This document shows positions 8,515-15,700 of a stretch of 22,867 bases of DNA, piece after piece. The position numbers were made by a program, and so were the translations under genes. Where the stretch lies: positions 1 through 22,867 of the forward strand of contig CAKQLF010000014.1 in NCBI GenBank assembly GCA_934254585.1, in the 5' to 3' direction. Source of the DNA: an uncultured Alphaproteobacteria bacterium (GTDB lineage: Bacteria > Pseudomonadota > Alphaproteobacteria > RF32 > CAG-239). Positions within the stretch are counted from its first letter, which is position 1, and the number at the start of each line of letters is the position of its first letter. The notes beneath the pieces were generated by a model that saw nothing but the letters and a program-made list of their open reading frames with translations, did no database searches and had not been told where the DNA came from.

Positions 8515-10347
8515 ATGAAAAGAATGAAAAAAATTATATACCTGCTTTTAATTAGTCTTATGTTCTGCATAAGCAAGGCGTCGGCGTTGGACTCCGAAGT
8601 TGCTTATTTGGCGGCAACGCTTTACGGCGAAGCGCGAGGTGAAGGCGTTGAAGGTATGCAAATTGTGGCCAGCACCATTCTGAATCGCCGTAACTTTTAT
8701 CAGCAACGCGCCAAAAAGGGCCAAGTTATTAAAATTTCTGATGTTTGTTTGGCCTATAAACAATATTCTTATTGGAATGACAAACAAAGTTGGACTCCGC
8801 AACGTATTGAACAACACATGAAGTCTGTGCGCGGAAGTGATGCTGCAGCTTGGCAAAAATGTCTGAAAATAGCCAATCTGGCTGTTTCCGGCAAACTCCA
8901 AGACAACACGGGCGGAGCTATGAACTATTATGCAACTTGGATGGATAAAAAGGGCGTGGCTCCAAGTTGGGCGCGTAAATATAAAACTGCCGTGGTCGGT
9001 AAGCACCGTGTGGTTTACGGTGTATCAATGGCCGGATTGAAAGTACACGGCAAAGTCATTGCCGGCGGCGGTGCCGCACCGGGAGGTTCCGGAAATTTAG
9101 CCTCCTCGAATCTTGATTTGGGTAATGACAGCTATTCTTCAAGCACACCGGCCGGAGAATATGAAGTAGGTGACTATACGATGCCGAGCCAATGCGGAGC
9201 TCCACCTGCCTCCGCGCCATATAATGGTGGCGGTGTTGTGCAAAACGATGTCAACACTTCCGAATTTTTCTCTATGGAGATTCTGGATAATATGCAGTCT
9301 ACACTGCTGACCATCTACCAATCTATGGGTGTTTTGTTTATGCTCGGCCACGCTTTAATGTGCTATGCCACGGAAGCGGCTTATACTTGTATCGGCGGTG
9401 AAGGAGGCGGCGTTCAAGCTTGCTTGTTTACCGTTCCTAATCTACAATATTATCCGGTGGGGCTAATCATTTATTTAACCGGTTTCTTTATGTGTATGAG
9501 CATTGGAATGTATTTCATCGACATTTCTTTCAAACTCGGCTTTGCTCTGCTGTTTTTGCCGATAACTATCGGACTTTGGCCGTTTCCGGTTGTAAACAGC
9601 AAATTTAATGAAAATATAAGCATAATTGTTTATAACGCTATGTTGTTCGCTTTTATCTCCATTGGCGCGGCTTATGCCATAGTTCTTATCACCCAAGGTA
9701 TTATCGGCGACCAACAATCTTGGAATCAGTTTTGGCAATCCATCAATGCCTCAACCGATATCGCCGAAGGCCGCGAAGGCTTGTTAAACATACAAATAGG
9801 TGGAGCTAAAGTCGGTGTGTTCACCTCGCAAAGCCAAGAAGCAACCAACAGTTTGGAATATATGACCGAAAACTTTTCATTGGACAGTGTGCACGTTTTA
9901 ATTATTCTGTTCTGTCTGATATTCGGTTTCAAAATTATAGCCGACAGTTCGGATAAATACATAAAATACTTTGTTGATGGTTCAATGGGTTCAGCCGACT
10001 CGTCAATGCACCACATGGGCACGCAAGCCATAGCTTTTGCCAAAAGCAATTTGGCCGATCCGGTGGCGCGCTACGCCAAAGACGTGGTAACTCACCAAAG
10101 CGGCCGCGGCATTGAGGCTTTGGGCAACCAAATGGCCTCATCGCAAAAAGGTGGCCCCAAAGGCGCGATGACCCGTTTCACCGGACGCGTATTGCAACAG
10201 TTGGGTAAAGATATCAAAAACCAACCTAAAAAAGATCAGCAGGCCAGAGAAGACGCAAAGAAACAGGCTAAAAACCAACAAAATAATCCATCTAGTCCGA
10301 GTATAACTGATAGAATTTCACAGCAAGAGCAAGATGACAATGCATAA
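8515..10347 (+). CDS. SleB-type cell-wall hydrolase fused to the C-terminal half of a VirB6-like protein
   Basis: The 610-residue product begins with a signal peptide (about 1-24, ending ASA). Residues about 25-170 match the SleB/CwlJ hydrolase family (Hydrolase_2): the LYGEARGE motif with E39 and E43, then STILNRRN, then GGAMNYYA and a final GKHRVVYG. In this family the enzymes cleave glycan strands of peptidoglycan, and the first Glu is the expected catalytic residue. A Gly/Ser/Pro linker (about 180-250) leads to hydrophobic segments with MYFIDISFKLGFALLFLP and LWPF (W355-F357), the second half of the VirB6-like fold. The final segment lies near 460-475, followed by a basic Gln/Lys-rich cytoplasmic tail. 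The first-half segments are missing and are supplied by the preceding gene. AAAGGCA precedes ATG 8515. The hydrolase domain should be periplasmic. Confidence 0.8.
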   Translation: MKRMKKIIYLLLISLMFCISKASALDSEVAYLAATLYGEARGEGVEGMQIVASTILNRRNFYQQRAKKGQVIKISDVCLAYKQYSYWNDKQSWTPQRIEQHMKSVRGSDAAAWQKCLKIANLAVSGKLQDNTGGAMNYYATWMDKKGVAPSWARKYKTAVVGKHRVVYGVSMAGLKVHGKVIAGGGAAPGGSGNLASSNLDLGNDSYSSSTPAGEYEVGDYTMPSQCGAPPASAPYNGGGVVQNDVNTSEFFSMEILDNMQSTLLTIYQSMGVLFMLGHALMCYATEAAYTCIGGEGGGVQACLFTVPNLQYYPVGLIIYLTGFFMCMSIGMYFIDISFKLGFALLFLPITIGLWPFPVVNSKFNENISIIVYNAMLFAFISIGAAYAIVLITQGIIGDQQSWNQFWQSINASTDIAEGREGLLNIQIGGAKVGVFTSQSQEATNSLEYMTENFSLDSVHVLIILFCLIFGFKIIADSSDKYIKYFVDGSMGSADSSMHHMGTQAIAFAKSNLADPVARYAKDVVTHQSGRGIEALGNQMASSQKGGPKGAMTRFTGRVLQQLGKDIKNQPKKDQQAREDAKKQAKNQQNNPSSPSITDRISQQEQDDNA

Positions 10348-10369
10348 TTATAACAGGTAGGAATTTAAA

Positions 10370-13300
10370 ATGACAAGATGTCTGCAACATTTTAACTTTT
10401 TAAGCAAACTGACAATGTTTTTCATTGCCTGCTATATTGTTTTTCCTACTGCCGTATATGCCAATTGCCGAGGACAAACCCCGAAATGCTCAACCGCAAG
10501 CAACTGCAAACCAAAAATGAAAAGCAATGGAATTTATTATCAAAATGCTTCAAGTCAAATTAACAGTGCCTGCGTGCGCAAAGAAAGCGAAAACGGTTGT
10601 TTTAATTCCACACCTGTCAGTTATGTCGGCAGTTATAATATGCCCGGAAGCCGTAGTTGCTCCAGTGGAAGTAATTGCAAAAACGGACAACGCAATCACT
10701 TGGGAAGCGACCTTGGAACAGGTGGAAAAACCAATGTGCTGGCCTATGCCGCCGCCGATGGTGAAATTGCCTACTATAAACCAAATTCAGACCATAGCGG
10801 TCGAACTCTGGTAATCAAACATCAAAAACATTGCGACGGTACTAACGGTTCCAAATATTATACCACAATTTATCGACATCTATATAAAGTATACAAAACA
10901 AGCGGCTCGGTGAAAAAAGGTGAAAAGATTGGAATTGTCGGCGGTTCGAACTATGTCAATAAAGGACCTTGCGACAACCCTAGTCAGCCGGGAAGTTGTA
11001 CTAACCCTCACTATGCCATCCACCTCCATCTTGAAGTAATGGATGGTGCGGCCAGCGGTGCCGCGTCTACCGGAGCAGCCAACACCTATCAATCGGCCTG
11101 CGGAGATTTGCAAGCTCTTTGCGGCGGCTGTTCCAACAACATAAAAAAGTGTCCGCACACCATATCTTCTTCCGGCAATGGTGAAACCGCTAGCGCAAGC
11201 GATATGACAATGCCCGACGGCAGCACATCGTCATCTAGCGACGGCTCTGATGATGAGGCTCCAAAATGTTTACTCTCCAGTGCGTTAGATTCGCAAACCT
11301 GTATTTTCTGCAACCTCTTTAAGGTCATATTCAACGCCGCTAGCAATATGGCTCTCACCGCCATTCAAAAATTGGCGGCACCGGCCAAAGATTTAACCTT
11401 GTTGGGCTTTCTGATTTGGATGGCTATCTATGTGTTGAAAAACATTGCCTCTTTTCAGGGAGCCGCCCCGGGAGAAATGATAAAAGGAATTATTTTTCAG
11501 GGTTTTCGTGTTGCCTGTGTGGTTTTTGTTTTAACCAACGGTATGGATCAGGCTATGAACTTAACCCTAAATCCGGTGATGGAAACCGGCTTGTCATTTT
11601 CACGCTCGCTAAACGAAAATTCAAACTGCGACTCTAGCGCGGATTATATGAAAAACATCAGAGGTTATGATGCTAAAGGACTGAATGAAAAATCCTTAGG
11701 CGGTCTGCCTATGTCTATGGGAGAATCTATTGTTTGCACAATCAAAAATCTGGAAGACAGCGTTGGAGTTTTGGCCGCTTTGGGCAAATATTCAATGTGC
11801 ATAGCTTGGCACGAAAGAGACGTTGGACATCTGGGATTTTTGCCGCACTTCGGCTATTTTACCACCGGAGGTGTTCTTTGGTGTGCCGCTATGTTGTTGG
11901 TAATGACTTTTCCTTGGTGCTTGGTCGACTGTATTCTGCAGCTTTGCATTGCGGCCGCCCTGTTACCTTGCAGCATAGCTTCTTTTGCCTTCAAAGTTAC
12001 AGCAAACTACCTGCCGAAGATTTGGGACTTCTTTATGAACGCTATGTTCAATTTGGTGTTTATGGCAATTCTGGCTTACATAATCAATTCAATGTTTGCA
12101 AGTTGGATAGGTATTGACACCGAGATGCCGGACAACTTTGATCCGGCCCGTTTCACTCAAATTGGCACAGAAGGTTTGGCTTGGTGGGGACTTGGTGCTT
12201 TCAAAATTGCCGCACTATGCTTTTTATTTTTCTGTTTCTTTGATGAAGCCAAAGAAATGGCCGATGAGTTTGCCACAGGCATCAGCCTTGATATCGGTAA
12301 AAAAGTTGGCGGCACCGTAAATAACGCCGGAAAAAGCGTGGGTAAAAAAGCCGCTGCTGTCGGTAAAAAGGCCGCTACCGCCGTTGGTGAATCGGCAAAT
12401 TCCTTGGCCGGAAACTGGGTCAGAAGTAAAACCAATCAGGCTAAGGGGCAAATTTTGAAAACTCTTGGCGGACGTGCTATAATCGACAGTCAAGGTAATG
12501 TTTCCGGCTATCAAATGCGGTTTAACGTTTTTGGACACGTTCACACCAGAACGGTCACTAAAGATGCTAGCGGCGTGTGGACGCAAACCAAAGAAACTCA
12601 CCAACAAACCGAATCCGACAAAGCGTTTAAACCGATGAAAGACGCCAATGGCAACACCACATACGCCGTCAAAGTCGGAACTAAAGGCGGTACTGCACAA
12701 TATCAGCAGATGAACCGCAGCGTTGATGCGGCCACCGGAAATATTATCTACACCTCTCAAGATGGTAAAAGCCAACTGATTACCGATAAAGATGGCAACC
12801 AGTTGCAATACAAACTAAGTACGGATAACGGATTAAAGCAAATAAAAACTCCGGGAAGCGTGCAGAACATAAATGACTCCTTTATGAAACAGCGTATTCT
12901 TCGCGACAAAAATGGCAATATCGTCAGTTTTGATGCTAAATTCCAAAATGTAAGTTCTAAATATTTGGTAAACAAAGACGGCTCGACCAATATGAACGCC
13001 TTTAACCAAATTATGAATGGAGTTGAGGCTAAAAACAGAGAGGCGGCTATGGCGGCTATGGTCAGAATGCATATGCAGGCACGCGGTCAAGCAATGGATA
13101 ATCGTTTCAAGAGTCTGAAAACGCAGATGAATCCGAATGGAAGTATTACTATGGTGCAAATAAATAACGATGGCAGTCAACAAGTAGTTAACGCTCAAAT
13201 GGTAAACGGACAAATGGTTATCAGCAACCAAATTACCGATACCAAAGGAAACGTAACCATACAAAAAACCAATGGTATTCAAACTAAAACAACCACCAGA

Positions 13301-13492
13301 ACTTTGCAGAAAAACGGTACTTTTGCAAGCAAAACTATTTATGGTTTTACCGATGAAGCCAACAGCCGTAGCCGGATTTCCAAACCTTTGGATAAAAACG
13401 GAGCTTGGGGATATGGTATAGATCCGATGAAAGCTATGGCCGGATTTAATGTGCAAGAATTTAATGAACATATTCTGCAACTAAATCAATAA
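10370..13492 (+). CDS. M23 metallopeptidase domain fused to a VirB6/TrbL-like protein with YD-like repeat tail
   Basis: The 1040-residue product has a signal peptide (about 1-31, ending VYA). Residues about 85-225 form an M23 peptidase domain with the complete zinc site: HLGSD (H110, D114), YRHL (H170) and HLH (H218, H220), with KKGEKIGIVGGS between them. M23 enzymes cut peptide cross-links in peptidoglycan. A Ser/Asp-rich linker and CIFC (C311, C314) open the VirB6-like domain. Its hydrophobic segments lie at about 342-360 and 375-390, then 500-540 with CLVDCILQLCIAAALLP and FAF (539-541, replacing WPF), then 555-575 and 605-625. Residues about 645-1040 are hydrophilic and contain repeated DKNGN, DSQGN and DKDGN turns reminiscent of YD/RHS-like beta repeats. 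By topology they face the cytoplasm. AGGTAGGAA precedes ATG 10370. It is cotranscribed with its neighbours. Confidence 0.82.
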   Translation: MTRCLQHFNFLSKLTMFFIACYIVFPTAVYANCRGQTPKCSTASNCKPKMKSNGIYYQNASSQINSACVRKESENGCFNSTPVSYVGSYNMPGSRSCSSGSNCKNGQRNHLGSDLGTGGKTNVLAYAAADGEIAYYKPNSDHSGRTLVIKHQKHCDGTNGSKYYTTIYRHLYKVYKTSGSVKKGEKIGIVGGSNYVNKGPCDNPSQPGSCTNPHYAIHLHLEVMDGAASGAASTGAANTYQSACGDLQALCGGCSNNIKKCPHTISSSGNGETASASDMTMPDGSTSSSSDGSDDEAPKCLLSSALDSQTCIFCNLFKVIFNAASNMALTAIQKLAAPAKDLTLLGFLIWMAIYVLKNIASFQGAAPGEMIKGIIFQGFRVACVVFVLTNGMDQAMNLTLNPVMETGLSFSRSLNENSNCDSSADYMKNIRGYDAKGLNEKSLGGLPMSMGESIVCTIKNLEDSVGVLAALGKYSMCIAWHERDVGHLGFLPHFGYFTTGGVLWCAAMLLVMTFPWCLVDCILQLCIAAALLPCSIASFAFKVTANYLPKIWDFFMNAMFNLVFMAILAYIINSMFASWIGIDTEMPDNFDPARFTQIGTEGLAWWGLGAFKIAALCFLFFCFFDEAKEMADEFATGISLDIGKKVGGTVNNAGKSVGKKAAAVGKKAATAVGESANSLAGNWVRSKTNQAKGQILKTLGGRAIIDSQGNVSGYQMRFNVFGHVHTRTVTKDASGVWTQTKETHQQTESDKAFKPMKDANGNTTYAVKVGTKGGTAQYQQMNRSVDAATGNIIYTSQDGKSQLITDKDGNQLQYKLSTDNGLKQIKTPGSVQNINDSFMKQRILRDKNGNIVSFDAKFQNVSSKYLVNKDGSTNMNAFNQIMNGVEAKNREAAMAAMVRMHMQARGQAMDNRFKSLKTQMNPNGSITMVQINNDGSQQVVNAQMVNGQMVISNQITDTKGNVTIQKTNGIQTKTTTRTLQKNGTFASKTIYGFTDEANSRSRISKPLDKNGAWGYGIDPMKAMAGFNVQEFNEHILQLNQ

Positions 13493-13525
13493 GTGAAATG
13501 TATAATTAATTGATAAGAGGGAAAA

Positions 13526-14503
13526 ATGACATCACCAAACAACGATGATTATGAAGAACAAGATTTACCGACAGGTTTTGTTGATAAAAACGGCAAACTG
13601 CATAATTTGAAATATCTGGATAATGGTGACATTTTAGATACCGTTAAGCAAGATAACGGCACATTTTTAACTAAAATATATAATCAATACAATGAAATCA
13701 AAGGGAAGATTCTTACGGATAAAAACAAAAATCAAACCAAAGTTATTTATACCCCAAATGGTATAGAAGAAAGCATCAAAAGAAACGATGGTTCCTATGT
13801 TTTGCGTCGTTATAACACGCAACAGCAATTGATTAATGAATTAACCGTTGATAAAGAGAATAATTTTCATCTGAAATTACGGGATAACGGCAAATTGGTA
13901 AACTCTACTTCAAAACATTTACTTGAGTTGGAAGATTTGGCCAAAGACTGTCTGAAAAACGGGAAAATTCCGCCTCTGAACGCCAATATTGTTGACAAAC
14001 TGATTGACACGCAGTTATCAGAATATGCCAAAAACTTGAAATTAATTGAAAAAATAGACGCTTCCAGTCAGTTGGCCTTAGCCATTCTGTCCGACGAGCG
14101 TTTCAAAGATAAAGACGGAAAAATGAATAACAAAGTGCTGGATATTCTGAATAAAACTCTGCAAGTTCTTTCTACCGAACAAATAGAGCAATTATTAGCG
14201 CGCGGCAATTTGTCTGAAGAGCTGACTTTGGCGTTGGAAAATGGTTGGTCTTTCATATCCTTAAACCACACCCAAGACAATGACAAACCAAAGAAAAAAT
14301 CTTCGCCTCACGCTTTCCACTCCGATAACATCAGCAAAGAGGACGAAGACTTTTTGAAACGCTGCTATCAATTCAGGGGAGCGGACAATTTCAAAGAACT
14401 TGACCGAGCTCTCGCCCTTATACAAATTCTCAGAAATGATGGAGCGGATTCTTTGGAACTCGACAATTTGGAGGCCGCGCTCAATAAACAAAAAAACGCT
14501 TAA
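13526..14503 (+). CDS. Soluble protein with YD-like repeats, related to the tail of the preceding protein
   Basis: The 325-residue product has no signal peptide or membrane segment. Residues about 15-135 are a run of strand-turn repeats (FVDKNGKLHNLKY, DNGDILDTV, TDKNKNQTKVIY, RNDGSYVLRRYN, VDKENNFHLKLRDNGKL). They resemble the DKNGN repeats at the end of the 10370 product, so the two tails may share an origin or bind each other. Residues about 140-325 are predicted helical and acidic/basic mixed, and I do not recognise them. GAGGGAAAA precedes ATG 13526, 33 bp after the previous stop. It is the last gene of the second block. A cytoplasmic chaperone or substrate-docking role would fit the position but is inference only. 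Confidence 0.75.
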   Translation: MTSPNNDDYEEQDLPTGFVDKNGKLHNLKYLDNGDILDTVKQDNGTFLTKIYNQYNEIKGKILTDKNKNQTKVIYTPNGIEESIKRNDGSYVLRRYNTQQQLINELTVDKENNFHLKLRDNGKLVNSTSKHLLELEDLAKDCLKNGKIPPLNANIVDKLIDTQLSEYAKNLKLIEKIDASSQLALAILSDERFKDKDGKMNNKVLDILNKTLQVLSTEQIEQLLARGNLSEELTLALENGWSFISLNHTQDNDKPKKKSSPHAFHSDNISKEDEDFLKRCYQFRGADNFKELDRALALIQILRNDGADSLELDNLEAALNKQKNA

Positions 14504-14527
14504 CGGTTTACTGTTTTGGGCAAAATT

Positions 14528-14546
14528 TGTATACGTTCTGTACACA
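14528..14546. promoter_or_regulatory. Imperfect inverted repeat upstream of the regulator
   Basis: TGTATAC and GTACACA flank a 5-nt spacer and match as an inverted repeat at six of seven positions. It lies just upstream of the predicted -35 of the regulator gene and could be its own binding site. One short imperfect repeat is weak evidence. Confidence 0.3.
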
Positions 14547-14561
14547 CCCCCGTTTTTTGTC

Positions 14562-14589
14562 TTGCTTTTTTTGTAATGCTGTCTATTAT
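14562..14589 (+). promoter_or_regulatory. Probable promoter of the HTH regulator gene
   Basis: TTGCTT (14562-14567) and TATTAT (14584-14589) are 16 nt apart. The start would fall near 14596, some 27 nt before ATG 14623. Confidence 0.4.
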
Positions 14590-14622
14590 TAGCAGTAACT
14601 ATTATTTATGGAGTAAAATGAT

Positions 14623-15597
14623 ATGGAAGAAATTATTTTCCCAAATCAAATCAGAATGCACCGAAGATTGCGCGGTATGTCTATGCAGGAATTGGCTGAC
14701 CATTTGGGCGTCAGTCTTTCAGCTATTTCTAAAATAGAAAAAGGTTATCGCCGCTTAAATCAAGAACAACTTATTCAAGTTGCTGAATTAATTGACTGTT
14801 CTTTGCAAGATTTGTATGTAAATGAACAAAATTCACAGCAAGATGTGGTTCAAGCTTGGAAACGCGAACAAGAAAGACGATGCAAAATCAATCAGAACGC
14901 CGGCTTAAAAACTCTTGGTGCCGGTTTGCGTCACATTCGCACGGATAAAGGATTAACTTTGATTGAAGTCGCCGAAAGTGCAGATATGACTTTATCTGTT
15001 TACCATCGCATAGAAATGGGACAACGCGAAGTTTCCGACAAAGAATATCATAACATCGCCAAAGCTTTGTCTATGAGTATTGATAAGCTGAAAGCCGAAA
15101 TCAAAAAACTGGAATCCGAAGGCGTTTTAGAAGATATTATCGAACATAACGAAACACGTTATAAACTGTTAAACAGTTCTCGTTACTCCAATGCGGCTTT
15201 AGCTTCCGAAACTGAGAACGAAATTTCTATGCTTCCGGTTTATGGCACAAGCAATGCCGAAGGTGATATTGTCATTGATAAATCAAACGTCATCAAAGAA
15301 GTTGTTTGTCCGGTGCAGCTACAAAACAAACCCGAAGCTTATGCGGTCAACCTTTGCACACGCCGTTTAGGCTCTCTATTGCCAAGCCGCGCCATTTTGT
15401 TTGTAGATAAAACCGAAGTTGTGAGTGCCGGTGACATTGCTCTTTATTATATCAATGAAACCGAAACAAAACTTATCAGCGTTAGAGAGGACGAAAATGG
15501 TCAGCTTTACGGCTTACGTTGGAATCCTGATGAAAGAACAAATTTCACCAACAGCGATTTGACGAAAATTCATAAAATAGTTGCAATTAATTTATAA
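14623..15597 (+). CDS. Double-HTH (XRE) regulator with S24/LexA-like C-terminal domain
   Basis: The 324-residue product has two Cro/CI-type helix-turn-helix domains. The first is at about 10-64 (MSMQELADHLGVSLSAISKIEKG) and the second at about 98-157 (LTLIEVAESADMTLSVYHRIEMG). A charged linker leads to a C-terminal domain (about 203-324) with the S24-like pattern SLLPSRAILFVDKTE, SAGDIALYY, KLISVRE and a final IHKIVAINL. In LexA/CI proteins the catalytic Ser sits just before the LPxG-like turn. Here that place reads TRRLGS and Arg occupies the aligned position, so self-cleavage is doubtful, and the domain may serve only for dimerisation or sensing. GGAG precedes ATG 14623. It lies between two secretion-cluster blocks and beside palindromes, so it probably controls them. 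Which promoters it binds cannot be read directly. Confidence 0.82.
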   Translation: MEEIIFPNQIRMHRRLRGMSMQELADHLGVSLSAISKIEKGYRRLNQEQLIQVAELIDCSLQDLYVNEQNSQQDVVQAWKREQERRCKINQNAGLKTLGAGLRHIRTDKGLTLIEVAESADMTLSVYHRIEMGQREVSDKEYHNIAKALSMSIDKLKAEIKKLESEGVLEDIIEHNETRYKLLNSSRYSNAALASETENEISMLPVYGTSNAEGDIVIDKSNVIKEVVCPVQLQNKPEAYAVNLCTRRLGSLLPSRAILFVDKTEVVSAGDIALYYINETETKLISVREDENGQLYGLRWNPDERTNFTNSDLTKIHKIVAINL

Positions 15598-15628
15598 TTT
15601 TTTGCAAACAAAGCAACATTTTAATAAG

Positions 15629-15668
15629 AAATTTACTCTCTCTAAGCTATAATGGAGAGAGTAAATTT
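15629..15668. promoter_or_regulatory. 14-bp-arm perfect palindrome with a TATAAT in its centre
   Basis: AAATTTACTCTCTC (15629-15642) and GAGAGAGTAAATTT (15655-15668) are perfect inverted repeats around a 12-nt centre containing TATAAT (15648-15653). It could be an operator covering the promoter of the 15701 gene. It could also be the terminator of the regulator gene, since TTTGTTTTT follows the right arm. No good -35 is visible 16-18 nt upstream of the TATAAT. Confidence 0.65.
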
Positions 15669-15700
15669 GTTTTTAGAGTTTTGGTATATAGGATAATAAA

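Noticed and set aside
12833..13480. A 215-codon minus-strand ORF inside the M23-VirB6 gene
   Set aside because: The plus-strand frame continues the same protein with coherent repeats. The minus ORF has no ribosome site and no recognisable domain.
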